A stretch of 12,140 nucleotides of DNA from an uncultured Actinomyces sp. (GTDB taxonomy: Bacteria > Actinomycetota > Actinomycetes > Actinomycetales > Actinomycetaceae), in assembly GCA_938041695.1 (NCBI GenBank), contig CALISI010000034.1, positions 1 through 12,140 on the forward strand, in the 5' to 3' direction. Below, one piece after another: positions 1 through 7,670 of the stretch. A program made the position numbers and the translations under genes. The notes below the pieces were generated by a model. That model had not been told where the DNA came from and did not search any database. It saw nothing but the letters and a program-made list of their open reading frames with translations. The first letter of the stretch is position 1; each line of letters opens with the position of its first letter.

Positions 1-1001
1 TGACCACGACCGAGACCGAGTCTCTCTTCGAGCTGGTGCGCGACTTCGTGTGCCCCACGACCGGCCTGATCTTCATCACGCACCGCATGCCCGAGCTGAC
101 CGAGCTCACCAACCGCATTTCGGTCCTGCGCGATGGAAAGTACATCGGTACGGTGGACACGGCCTCGACCCCGATGAGCGAGGTCGTCAAGATGATGGTC
201 GGCCGCGAGGTCCCCGCTGACGCGCGTCCCACGACCAAGCCGATCTCCGATGAGGCCGTCCTGCGCGTCGAGCACCTCTCGACTGTCAAGGCCGTCCACG
301 ACGTTTCCTTCGAGGTCAAGAAGGGCGAGATCTTCGGCTTCGCGGGCCTGGTCGGCGCCGGGCGCACCGAGGTCGCACGAGCCCTATTCGGTGCTGACCC
401 CCACACCGAGGGCGACATCTACGTCCACGGCAAGAAGGTCACCATCAAGGGCGCGAACGACGCCGTGAAGAACGGCATCGGCTACCTGTCTGAGGACCGC
501 AAGCAGTACGGCCTGCTCCTCGACAAGGACATCTCTTTCAACACGGGCCTGGCCGCGATGAGCCACTTCACCACCGCGACCGTCGTCGCAACGAAGAAGC
601 TGCGCAACGTCGCCCAGGACTACGTGAAGAAGCTGCGTACCCGCACCCCCTCCGTGGACGTCGAGCTGCGCAGCCTTTCGGGCGGTAACCAGCAGAAGGT
701 CGTTGTGGCCAAGTGGCTGGAACGTGACACCGACATCCTGATCTTCGACGAGCCGACGCGCGGCATCGACGTGGGCGCGAAGGATGAAATTTACACGCTG
801 CTCGAGGATCTAGCGAAGCAGGGCAAGGCCATCATCGTGATCTCCTCGGAGCTGCCCGAGGTTCTGCGCCTGGCCAACCGCATCGCCGTCATGGCCCACG
901 GCCGCATCATCGGCACCCTCAACAACGAGGAAGCCACCCAAGAAAACATTATGGAACTGGCCACCGTCGGCCAGGAAGAAGCGAACGGAGAAGTCGCGTG
1001 A
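1..1001 (+). CDS. Sugar ABC transporter ATP-binding protein, CUT2 family (5' truncated by window edge)
   Basis: Cytoplasmic ATPase that powers a monosaccharide importer with the permease and binding protein that follow. The frame is open to the window edge: codons before the GTG at 36 read TTTETESLFEL, matching the segment after Walker B in the first nucleotide-binding domain, so the start lies outside the window. The H-loop His of that domain is at 81-83 (ITHR). A second full ABC domain follows, with a Walker A-like GLVGAGRTE (345-371; Arg where Lys is usual), signature LSGGNQQKV (675-701), Walker B IFDEP (from 741) and VISSELPEV with Ser in the H-loop position. These departures in the second domain are normal for the RbsA/MglA family. 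Its stop overlaps the permease GTG start by 4 bp, indicating translational coupling. L-fucose as substrate is inferred from the neighbouring fucI. Confidence 0.93.
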   Translation, partial: TTTETESLFELVRDFVCPTTGLIFITHRMPELTELTNRISVLRDGKYIGTVDTASTPMSEVVKMMVGREVPADARPTTKPISDEAVLRVEHLSTVKAVHDVSFEVKKGEIFGFAGLVGAGRTEVARALFGADPHTEGDIYVHGKKVTIKGANDAVKNGIGYLSEDRKQYGLLLDKDISFNTGLAAMSHFTTATVVATKKLRNVAQDYVKKLRTRTPSVDVELRSLSGGNQQKVVVAKWLERDTDILIFDEPTRGIDVGAKDEIYTLLEDLAKQGKAIIVISSELPEVLRLANRIAVMAHGRIIGTLNNEEATQENIMELATVGQEEANGEVA

Positions 1002-2002
1002 GCACCGTCGTCGACAACAAGGGCCTGGAGGCGCCGTCGCCTGTCAAGACCTTCCTGAAGAACAACATGCAGCTGATGCTCGTCACGGTTGCTCTGTTCG
1101 TCATCCTGCTGTTCTTCAGCATTGCAGCCAACGGCTTTGCGAAGCCGAACATCTACCTGGACATCGTCCTGCAGTCGGCCTACACGGGCGTCATGGCGCT
1201 GGGTGCGACGTTCGTCATCGCGACCTCCGGCATTGACCTCTCCGTCGGTACGGGCATGAGCCTCGTGGCTGTGATGGCCGGTATCTTCCTGGCGGGCGAC
1301 AAGATGAACCTGCCTCTGGGTGCTGGCCTGATCCTGACGCTGCTGATCGGCATGGCGATCGGTCTGGTCAACGGCCTGAACGTCTCGATCCTGGGTCTGC
1401 CGCCCTTCATCGCAACGCTGGCAATGATGATGGTTGCCCGAGGCCTCGCGCTGATCATCTCGGATAAGTCCTCCATCACGATCGCGAACACGGGCTACAA
1501 GGCCATCGCGCGTGGCGAGATCATCCCCGGTGTTGCCAACGCCGTTCTGATCTTCGTGGTTCTCACGGTCCTGGCGACCTTCCTCATGAACAAGACGCTG
1601 CTTGGCCGCTACTCGCTGGCGATCGGCTCGAACGAGGAGGCTACCCGCCTCTCCGGCGTCAACGTCCGCCTGTGGAAGATCATCATCTACGTCGTCGCGG
1701 GTGCCTTCATGGCTATTGGCGCGGTCCTCTACTCCTCGCGTGGTGGCCTGGTCCAGCCCGCTGAGGGCGTGGGCATGGAGCTCAACGTCATCGCCGCGGC
1801 CGTCATCGGTGGTACGTCCCTGTCGGGTGGTCGCGCCTCGATCCCCGGCGCCCTGGTTGGCGCGATCATCATGGAGACCCTGAAGAAGGGCCTGACGATG
1901 ATGGGTATCGCCGCCGAATGGCAGTTCGTCGTCACCGGTATCGTCCTGCTGCTCGCCGTCGTCATCGATAACATCCGCCGCGTTCGCGAGAACGCCGCCT
2001 GA
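998..2002 (+). CDS. Sugar ABC transporter permease, RbsC-like (CUT2)
   Basis: Integral membrane channel subunit of the same importer, 334 aa, the usual RbsC-family length. It starts at GTG 998 inside the ATPase stop codon (GTGA), with GGAG at 987-990 seven bases upstream. The protein is a chain of hydrophobic helices after a short polar N-terminus of about 22 residues. Family landmarks are IATSGIDLSVG in the N-terminal half, GLPPFIATLAMMMVARG in the middle, the cytoplasmic coupling-loop region GSNEEATRLSGVNV, and the glycine-rich GGTSLSGGRASIPGALVGA near the C-terminus. CUT2 systems use one permease gene as a homodimer, consistent with a single permease here. Sugar specificity cannot be read from the sequence; L-fucose is inferred from context. 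Confidence 0.93.
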   Translation: MSTVVDNKGLEAPSPVKTFLKNNMQLMLVTVALFVILLFFSIAANGFAKPNIYLDIVLQSAYTGVMALGATFVIATSGIDLSVGTGMSLVAVMAGIFLAGDKMNLPLGAGLILTLLIGMAIGLVNGLNVSILGLPPFIATLAMMMVARGLALIISDKSSITIANTGYKAIARGEIIPGVANAVLIFVVLTVLATFLMNKTLLGRYSLAIGSNEEATRLSGVNVRLWKIIIYVVAGAFMAIGAVLYSSRGGLVQPAEGVGMELNVIAAAVIGGTSLSGGRASIPGALVGAIIMETLKKGLTMMGIAAEWQFVVTGIVLLLAVVIDNIRRVRENAA

Positions 2003-2027
2003 TTCTTACCTATTCAATTCACCCATC

Positions 2028-2074
2028 GTGGACCGAAGTCGGTCCACACACCCAAGGGCGGGAATGACCCCGCC
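2028..2074 (+). promoter_or_regulatory. Two tandem stem-loops between permease and binding-protein genes
   Basis: A perfect 7-bp inverted repeat, GTGGACC (2028-2034) with GGTCCAC (2041-2047) and a 6-nt loop, is followed by a 6-bp GC hairpin, GGCGGG (2057-2062) with CCCGCC (2069-2074). Neither has a T-tract, so they are poor terminators. Hairpins here commonly stabilise or process mRNA so the binding protein is made in excess over membrane subunits; that role is inference. GTGGACC...GGTCCAC could instead be an operator. Confidence 0.5.
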
Positions 2075-2094
2075 ACCCCACGAAAGGAATACCA

Positions 2095-3156
2095 ATGCGC
2101 CCCATCGGACGTATCTTCGCCGCCGCCGCTGTCGGCTCCATGGCCCTGGGCCTGGCTGCCTGCACGACCTCGTCGGACTCCTCCGCTCCCGCGACTGACA
2201 CCAAGACCGGTGACTCCTCGGGTGCGACCAAGGTCGACACCTCCGCCAACGCTCAGGATTGGGAGAAGGCTGCGGTCAAGGGCGACGGCACCAAGACCAT
2301 CTACCTCGTCTCCAAGGGCTTCCAGCACCGCTTCTGGCAGGCCGTGAAGGAAGGCGCCGAGCAGGCTGGTGAGGAGCTGGGCTACCAGGTCAAGTTCGTC
2401 GGCCCGCAGGATGAGACCAAGGTAACCGAGCAGACCGACCAGCTGAAGTCCGCTCTGGACTCGGGCCCGGCCGCCATCGGCTTCGCCGCCCTCGACTCCA
2501 AGGCTGCCGCCGACCTGCTCGACGAGATCAACAAGCAGGGCATCCCGGTTGTCGCCTTCGACTCCGGCGTTGACTCCGACATCCCCGTGACCACCGTCCA
2601 GACGGACAACAAGGCCGCCGCCGCCGAGGCCGCCAAGCACATGATCGAGCTGCTCAAGGGCAAGAAGGGCTCGGTCGGCATGGTCTGCCACGACTCGACC
2701 TCCACCACGGGCAAGCAGCGCTGCGAGGGCTTCAAGGAGTACTTCAAGGCCAACGCTCCCGCGGACCTGAAGCTCCTCGACGAGCAGATCGCCGGTGAAG
2801 TCACCAAGGCCGCCGACACCTCGAAGGCCATCATCCAGGCCAACGACGACATCGTCGGCATGTACGGCTCCAACGAGGCCGCCGCCTCCGGTATCGTCCA
2901 GGGCTCGCAGGAGACCGGCAAGGAGGTCACGGTTGTTGGCTTCGACTCCGGCAAGACCCAGATTGACGCCATCAAGGCCGGCACCGAGGCTGGCGCCGTG
3001 ACCCAGTCGCCCGTCAAGATCGGCTACTACACGGTCAAGGCTGCCGTCGTCGCCATCAACAAGGGCGAGCTGCCCAAGGTCATCGACTCGGGCTTCGCGT
3101 GGTACGACAAGACCAACATCGACAACGCCGACATCAAGGCGAACCTGTACGAGTGA
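2095..3156 (+). CDS. Sugar-binding lipoprotein of the ABC importer (periplasmic-binding-protein-like, CUT2)
   Basis: Extracellular lipid-anchored receptor that captures the sugar and delivers it to the permease; 353 aa. The N-terminus is a lipoprotein signal peptide: MRPIGR, a hydrophobic Ala/Gly/Leu core, then lipobox LAAC with the acylated Cys at residue 23. A Ser/Thr/Asp-rich linker of roughly 30-40 residues follows, typical of Gram-positive lipoproteins. The mature domain starts near KTIYLVSKGFQHRFWQ and contains GPQDETKVTEQTDQL, GIPVVAFDSGVDSD and VVGFDSGKTQIDAIKAG, the pattern of RbsB-like (Peripla_BP_4) proteins. The start is fixed by AAAGGA at 2082-2087, seven bases upstream, and by the signal peptide. 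A strong terminator follows. Specificity for L-fucose (or D-arabinose or a related sugar) is inferred from the adjacent fucI. Confidence 0.93.
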   Translation: MRPIGRIFAAAAVGSMALGLAACTTSSDSSAPATDTKTGDSSGATKVDTSANAQDWEKAAVKGDGTKTIYLVSKGFQHRFWQAVKEGAEQAGEELGYQVKFVGPQDETKVTEQTDQLKSALDSGPAAIGFAALDSKAAADLLDEINKQGIPVVAFDSGVDSDIPVTTVQTDNKAAAAEAAKHMIELLKGKKGSVGMVCHDSTSTTGKQRCEGFKEYFKANAPADLKLLDEQIAGEVTKAADTSKAIIQANDDIVGMYGSNEAAASGIVQGSQETGKEVTVVGFDSGKTQIDAIKAGTEAGAVTQSPVKIGYYTVKAAVVAINKGELPKVIDSGFAWYDKTNIDNADIKANLYE

Positions 3157-3210
3157 GCCGATAGCTCCATCGGGCACGAGGCCGGGGCCGGGGACGTAAC
3201 ACACTGAACC

Positions 3211-3274
3211 GGTGGCCCGCCGCGGGTCCCGCTCCACGACGGTGGGGTGGGACCCGCGGGCCCGGCACCTTTTT
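3211..3274 (+). terminator. Strong intrinsic terminator after the binding-protein gene
   Basis: The arms CCGCGGGTCCC (3220-3230) and GGGACCCGCGG (3249-3259) are an exact 11-bp inverted repeat. The stem continues inward through GCTCCAC/GTGGGGT (two G-U pairs) to a GACG loop, giving about 18 pairs. GGTG (3211-3214) can also pair with CACC (3266-3269), and TTTTT at 3270-3274 follows directly. It separates importer and fucI transcription, unless readthrough or antitermination is used, as fucI starts only 71 nt later. Confidence 0.85.
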
Positions 3275-3289
3275 ATTCACAGGATCCGA

Positions 3290-3305
3290 GGGGGCGAGCG
3301 CCCCC
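3290..3305 (+). other. Small GC hairpin in the fucI leader
   Basis: GGGGGC (3290-3295) pairs with GCCCCC (3300-3305) around a GAGC loop, about 40 nt upstream of the fucI ATG. No T-run follows. I saw no convincing -35/-10 pair in the 71 nt between the preceding terminator and fucI. The function is unknown; it could be a leader or RNA-stability element, or chance in GC-rich DNA. Confidence 0.3.
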
Positions 3306-3345
3306 GCGCTCCGACATCGACGTCATCATGAGGGATGAAGGAATA

Positions 3346-5109
3346 ATGACAAACCACCCCCGCATCGGAATCCGCCCCACTATTGACGGCCGCCGTAAGG
3401 GCGTTCGTGAGGCGCTCGAAGAGCAGACCATGAACATGGCGAAGTCCGTCGCCGAGCTTTTCACTTCCAACCTGCGTTACCCGGACGGCGCCCCCGTCGA
3501 GGTCGTCATCGCTGACACCACGATCGGCCGCGTCCACGAGGCCCAGGCCTGCGCCGCCAAGTTCCGCGAGAATAACGTCGGCCTGACCGTGACGGTCACC
3601 CCCTGCTGGTGCTACGGCACGGAGACCACCGACATGGATCCCGCGATGCCGCACGCCATCTGGGGCTTCAATGGCACTGAGCGCCCCGGCGCCGTGTACC
3701 TTGCCGCCGCCCTGGCAGGCCACGCTCAGATCGGTATCCCCGCTTTCGGCATCTACGGCGAGCACGTGCAGGACGCTGACGACACCTCCATCCCCGAGGA
3801 CGTGCGCACTCGCCTCCTCGACTATGCGACCGCCGGTCTGGCCGTCGCTCAGATGAAGGGCGAGGCCTACCTGTCCATGGGCTCCGTCTCCATGGGTATT
3901 GCTGGCTCTGTCGTCAACCCCGACTTCTTCGGCTCCTACCTCGGCATGCGCAACGAGTACATCGACATGTCCGAGTTCACCCGCCGCATCGATGAGGGCA
4001 TCTACGATCCCGAGGAGTACGAGAAGGCGTACCAGTGGATCCGCGAGAACTTCAAGCAGGGCAAGGACTGGAACCCGCCGGAGTGGCAGTACCCGGAGAA
4101 GCACGAGGACTGGTGGAAGTTCGTCACCAAGATGACGCTCATCGCCCGCGACCTCATGCACGGCAACCCGCGCCTGGCCGAGCTGGGCTTTGAGGAAGAG
4201 GCCGGCGGCCACGGCGCCATCGCGGCAGGCTTCCAGGGCCAGCGCCAGTGGACGGACCACTTCCCGAACGGCGACGTTCTGGAGACCATCCTCAACACGA
4301 ACTTCGACTGGACCGGCATCCGCCAGCCTTCTGTCGTGGCCACCGAGAACGACTCGCTCAACGGCGCCTCGATGCTGTTCGGCTACCTGCTGACCAACAC
4401 GCCGCAGATCTTCTCCGACGTGCGCACCTACTGGAGCCCCGAGTCCATCGAGAAGGCCACCGGTTGGAAGCCCGAGGGCCGCGCTGCCGTCGGCCTGCTC
4501 GACCTGCGTAACTCCGGCTCGACCACGCTGGACGGCGCGGGCAAGGCCGTGCGCGACGGCAAGAACGTCATCAAGCCCTGGTACGAACTCACCGAGGAGG
4601 ATCGCGACGCCACGCTCGAGGCCACGACCTTCCACCCGGCCTCGACCGGCTACTTCCGTGGCGGCGGCTTCTCGACCCACTTCCGCACCTCCGGCGAGAT
4701 GCCCGTGACGATGTGCCGCATCAACCTGGTGCGCGGCCTCGGACCGGTCATGCAGATCGCCGAGGGCTACACGGTTGAGCTGCCCGACGAGGTCGCCTTC
4801 ACCATCGAAGAGCGCACCAACATCGAGTGGCCCACCACCTGGTTCGTCCCGAACCTGACGGGTGAGGGCGCGTTCAAGAGCGTCTACGACGTGATGAACA
4901 ACTGGGGCGCTAACCACGGCGCGATCTCCTATGGCCACATCGGCGGTCAGCTCATCACGCTGGCCTCGATGCTGCGCATCCCGGTCAACATGCACAACGT
5001 CCCCGAGGAGCGGATCTTCCGTCCCAAGGCGTGGTCGCTGTTCGGTACCGAGTCCCTCGAGGCCGCGGACTTCCGCGCCTGCGACACCTTCGGTCCGATG
5101 TACCGCTGA
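3346..5109 (+). CDS. fucI: L-fucose isomerase
   Basis: Cytoplasmic Mn2+-dependent aldose-ketose isomerase converting L-fucose to L-fuculose, the first committed catabolic step; family members also accept D-arabinose. The protein is 587 aa, close to E. coli FucI (591). It begins MTNHPRIGIRPTIDGRRKG, the FucI N-terminal hallmark, followed by REALEEQTMNMAKS. Metal and active-site candidates by family comparison are Glu334 (ATEND), Asp358 (SDVRTYWS) and His531 (GHIGGQ), near E337/D361/H528 of the E. coli enzyme. The frame is open upstream through GTG 3247 and ATG 3328, but ATG 3346 is chosen because homology begins there and GAAGGAA (3337-3343) precedes it. That spacing is short, so ATG 3328 remains a minor alternative. 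A strong terminator lies upstream and a double hairpin downstream, so it may be transcribed alone or by readthrough. Confidence 0.96.
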   Translation: MTNHPRIGIRPTIDGRRKGVREALEEQTMNMAKSVAELFTSNLRYPDGAPVEVVIADTTIGRVHEAQACAAKFRENNVGLTVTVTPCWCYGTETTDMDPAMPHAIWGFNGTERPGAVYLAAALAGHAQIGIPAFGIYGEHVQDADDTSIPEDVRTRLLDYATAGLAVAQMKGEAYLSMGSVSMGIAGSVVNPDFFGSYLGMRNEYIDMSEFTRRIDEGIYDPEEYEKAYQWIRENFKQGKDWNPPEWQYPEKHEDWWKFVTKMTLIARDLMHGNPRLAELGFEEEAGGHGAIAAGFQGQRQWTDHFPNGDVLETILNTNFDWTGIRQPSVVATENDSLNGASMLFGYLLTNTPQIFSDVRTYWSPESIEKATGWKPEGRAAVGLLDLRNSGSTTLDGAGKAVRDGKNVIKPWYELTEEDRDATLEATTFHPASTGYFRGGGFSTHFRTSGEMPVTMCRINLVRGLGPVMQIAEGYTVELPDEVAFTIEERTNIEWPTTWFVPNLTGEGAFKSVYDVMNNWGANHGAISYGHIGGQLITLASMLRIPVNMHNVPEERIFRPKAWSLFGTESLEAADFRACDTFGPMYR

Positions 5110-5117
5110 TGCAACTC

Positions 5118-5181
5118 CCGGTCGGGCTCGGGTGTCCTCTCTCCCCGGGCCCGACCGGGCCACCCCCCTCGGGGGTCTTTT
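5118..5181 (+). terminator. Double-hairpin terminator after fucI
   Basis: The first stem pairs 5118-5132 (CCGGTCGGGCTCGGG) with 5144-5158 (CCCGGGCCCGACCGG), 15 pairs with one T-G, and an 11-nt loop. The second is ACCCCC (5162-5167) with GGGGGT (5171-5176) and a CTC loop, followed by CTTTT (5177-5181). The second hairpin with its short T-run is a standard intrinsic terminator; the first is stronger but lacks a T-run. Together they probably end fucI transcripts. Confidence 0.75.
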
Positions 5182-5189
5182 CCCGGGAC

Positions 5190-5221
5190 GCAGCCCCGGC
5201 CTCGCCGATGAGGAAAGCTGC
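5190..5221 (+). other. Possible leader stem-loop ahead of the kinase gene
   Basis: GCAGC (5190-5194) can pair with GCTGC (5217-5221) and CCTC with GAGG inside it, giving a bulged 9-pair structure. It sits in the 96 nt between the fucI terminator and the kinase start. No clear promoter elements were seen around it. It may be fortuitous. Confidence 0.25.
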
Positions 5222-5277
5222 ACGAGAACCCAACGACGGGACACGCCGAGCCAGGGCGTATCTGGAGGAGACCTTCA

Positions 5278-6687
5278 ATGACCACCGTACTTGCTGTTGA
5301 CCTTGGATCCGCGTCCGGACGAGTCCTCGCCGGAACGTTGCATGATGGTCGCCTGGATGTCACGGATATCCACCGTTTTAAGCACGAGGCGCGCCGCCGG
5401 GACGACGGCACCCTCACGTGGGACGTGGCCACGATGGAGGCCGAAACGATCACCGGCTTGAAGAAGGCCCTCGAACGCTTCCCCGATGCCCGCGCCGTCT
5501 CCATTGATACCTGGGGCGTGGACTGGGCTCCCCTCGATGAGAATGGCGATCTCGTCGGCGATGTTGTCGCCTACCGCGACGAGCGCACCGCCCGCACCCT
5601 GGATGCTTTCCGCGAGCGCATTGGCGACCGCGAGTTCTTTGACCTGACCGGTAATCAGCCGGCGACGATTAATACGGCGAATCAGCTTTTCGCCTACCTG
5701 CGGGAAAATCCCGACGACGCCCGGCGCGTCGCTGCTGCCCTCTTCCTGCCCGACTACTTTGCGTACCGCCTGACGGGTGTCGTCGGCTGGTCGCGTACGA
5801 TCGCCTCGACCTCGGGCCTGCTGACCCCGGGCGGCGGCGACTTTAACGACGAGGTCTTCTCACGCCTCGGCATCCCGCGCGGCTGGTTCGGCGAGCTGTC
5901 CGGCGACCGCACCGTCGTCGGCCCCTGTACGGTGCCCGGCCTTGAGACCCTCACCGTCGTGCGCGGCGGCGCCCATGATTCGGCGTGTGCGGTCCACGGC
6001 CTGCCGATCGAGGAGGGCAAGCGCGCCTACTTCCTGTCTTGCGGCTCCTGGTCGGTCCTGGGTGCCATCGAGAACAAGCCGCTCATGAGCGACGCCGCCT
6101 TCGACCTCGGTATTACGAACGAAGGTCGCACCGATGGGGGAGTGCGTCCCCTCTTCAACATCACCGGCATGTGGATCCTTCAGGAGATCCAGCGCCAGTG
6201 GGAGCGCGAGGGTACGCCCACCGACACCGACGAGCTGGTCGCCCAGGCCCGCGAGCTGCCCGCCGCCTCGGGCACCTTCGACCCCGACGAGGAGGCCTTC
6301 GCCACCCCCGGCGACATGCAGCGCAAGATCGACGAGGCCCTGGACGCCCAGGGCGCGGCCCGCCCCGACTCCATGGCCGGGTACGTGCGCGTCATCATCG
6401 AGTCTTTCGCCCGTCGCTACGCCCGCGCGATCGGCGAGCTGACCGAGGCCACGGGGAGGGCCCCCGACCAGCTCAACCTCGTGGGCGGCGGCGCACGTAA
6501 CCGCCTGCTGTGCGACCTGACCGCCCAGATCTCGGGAGTCACCGTCGTGCGCGGCCCCATCGAGGCCTCGACCTTCGGTTCTCTCCTCGCCCAGCTCGAA
6601 ACCATCGGTGCTCTCGCCGAGGAAGATCGCGCCTCCGTCATCGCAGCCAGCACAGCGACCCATGTCCACGTCCCGACCCGCAGCTAA
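5278..6687 (+). CDS. FGGY-family sugar kinase, rhamnulokinase-like; probable L-fuculokinase
   Basis: Cytoplasmic kinase phosphorylating a ketose with ATP; from context the substrate is L-fuculose, giving L-fuculose 1-phosphate. It is 469 aa, starting at ATG 5278 behind GGAGGAG (5264-5270). Motifs in order are phosphate-binding DLGSASGRV (8-16), IHRF, TWDV, SIDTWGVDW (76-83), VAYRDERT, LPDYFAYRLTG, the catalytic-Asp motif AHDSA (Asp234, against D237 in E. coli RhaB), SCGSWSVLG, NEG and GGGARNRLL near the C-terminus. This layout matches rhamnulokinase RhaB far better than E. coli FucK, so an automatic annotation would say rhamnulokinase. The neighbours fucI and fucU and the lack of rhaA/rhaD point to fuculokinase use, but no residue seen here settles it. 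The 3' end overlaps the LacI-type gene by 26 bp, implying co-transcription and coupling. Confidence 0.88.
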   Translation: MTTVLAVDLGSASGRVLAGTLHDGRLDVTDIHRFKHEARRRDDGTLTWDVATMEAETITGLKKALERFPDARAVSIDTWGVDWAPLDENGDLVGDVVAYRDERTARTLDAFRERIGDREFFDLTGNQPATINTANQLFAYLRENPDDARRVAAALFLPDYFAYRLTGVVGWSRTIASTSGLLTPGGGDFNDEVFSRLGIPRGWFGELSGDRTVVGPCTVPGLETLTVVRGGAHDSACAVHGLPIEEGKRAYFLSCGSWSVLGAIENKPLMSDAAFDLGITNEGRTDGGVRPLFNITGMWILQEIQRQWEREGTPTDTDELVAQARELPAASGTFDPDEEAFATPGDMQRKIDEALDAQGAARPDSMAGYVRVIIESFARRYARAIGELTEATGRAPDQLNLVGGGARNRLLCDLTAQISGVTVVRGPIEASTFGSLLAQLETIGALAEEDRASVIAASTATHVHVPTRS

Positions 6688-7657
6688 GAAAGTCTCCCTG
6701 GCCGACATCGCGCGGCGCGCGGGCGTCTCGACCAACACGGTCTCGCGCGTCGTGCGCGGGGATCCCGAGGTCTCCGAAAAGACGCGTGCGAGGATCTCCA
6801 AGCTGGTCGACGAGCTTGGCTACGTTCCCAACTACGCGGCGCGCGCGCTCGCGGCCAAGCGCACGAACGTCCTGCAGGTCGTTCTGGCCGCCCCCATGTT
6901 CCACGGACACGGGCGCGTGCTGCTGTCGATCCTCAACGCCTCGTCGCAGGCCGGGTACCACGTGTCCCTGTCCTACGCGTATGGGCCGGATGGGCAGTTG
7001 CGCAGCGACTTTGCCCCCTTCGATGTCGACGGCGTCATCATCCTGGGCGGCCAGGATCCGACCATCGACGTTGCGATCGAGGCGGGCAAGCGTTTCCCGA
7101 CCGTCCTCGTTCTGACGAGCGAAAAGGGGCTCGACGGCATCTCGACGGTCGCCGTCGACAACGTGCGCGGGGCGCGCCTGGCCACGGAGCACTTGCTCGC
7201 CCAGGGACTCACCGACGTCGTTCACATCTGTGGTCCCACCGGCTGGTCGGACGCGCAGATGCGCAGGCTCGGTTACGAGCAGGCATGCCAGGCCTACGGC
7301 ATCGAACCCGTCGTGCTCCAGCCTGACTCATGGGACTCGCGTGACGGTTACGACGTGATGCGCGCGGCTGGGCGGCTGCCCGAGGGTGTGCAGACCGCGA
7401 ACGATCAGCTGGCCCTCGGCGCGATGCGCTACATCTACGAGCGCGGGGGAGTGGTCCCGCGCGACGTGCGGGTCGTCGGCTTCGACGACATCGACGGCGC
7501 GGACTCCTACGCGCCCCCGCTCACGACGATCCACCAGCCCTTCGATCGCCTCGGGCGCACCGCCGTGCGCCTCGTGCGTTCGCTCATGGGCGGGGGACCC
7601 TCCCAGGACATTGTTCTCGACCCCGAGCTGGTCATCCGGGCCAGTTCACACCTGTAA
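6662..7657 (+). CDS. LacI-family transcriptional regulator
   Basis: DNA-binding repressor with a sugar-sensing core, 331 aa, normal for the family. Residues 11-30 (VSLADIARRAGVSTNTVSRV) form the LacI helix-turn-helix, followed by GYVPNYAARALAAKRT, the hinge helix with its conserved ARxLAxxRT pattern. The C-terminal periplasmic-binding-protein-like core includes VDGVIILGG, ICGPTGWSDAQMRRLGY, TANDQLALGAM and RVVGFDDIDGA. The start at ATG 6662 lies inside the kinase gene and no clear Shine-Dalgarno precedes it, so translation probably depends on ribosomes finishing the kinase. An in-frame start at 6608 would add 18 residues with no family match. The gene lies between kinase and mutarotase, so the likely effector is L-fucose or a fucose metabolite (inference). 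No palindromic LacI-type operator was found in the window. Confidence 0.93.
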   Translation: MSTSRPAAKKVSLADIARRAGVSTNTVSRVVRGDPEVSEKTRARISKLVDELGYVPNYAARALAAKRTNVLQVVLAAPMFHGHGRVLLSILNASSQAGYHVSLSYAYGPDGQLRSDFAPFDVDGVIILGGQDPTIDVAIEAGKRFPTVLVLTSEKGLDGISTVAVDNVRGARLATEHLLAQGLTDVVHICGPTGWSDAQMRRLGYEQACQAYGIEPVVLQPDSWDSRDGYDVMRAAGRLPEGVQTANDQLALGAMRYIYERGGVVPRDVRVVGFDDIDGADSYAPPLTTIHQPFDRLGRTAVRLVRSLMGGGPSQDIVLDPELVIRASSHL

Positions 7658-7670
7658 GAAAGGCACGTTC

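Noticed and set aside
3181..3193. Short tandem GGCCGG repeat after the binding-protein gene
   Set aside because: Only two units in GC-rich DNA; no reason to think it is more than chance.
2014..3237. Long minus-strand reading frame (407 codons) opposite the binding-protein gene
   Set aside because: It mirrors a strongly supported + strand lipoprotein gene; the product is low-complexity Gly/Val/Asp/Leu-rich with no recognisable domain, a typical high-GC antisense artefact.
3247..3345. FucI start at GTG 3247
   Set aside because: It would begin inside the terminator stem and add a Pro/Arg-rich non-homologous stretch; ATG 3346 matches the family N-terminus.
3277..5244. 655-codon minus-strand reading frame opposite fucI
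   Set aside because: fucI matches its family along its whole length; the antisense frame is long only because of high GC content and crosses the terminator structures on both sides.
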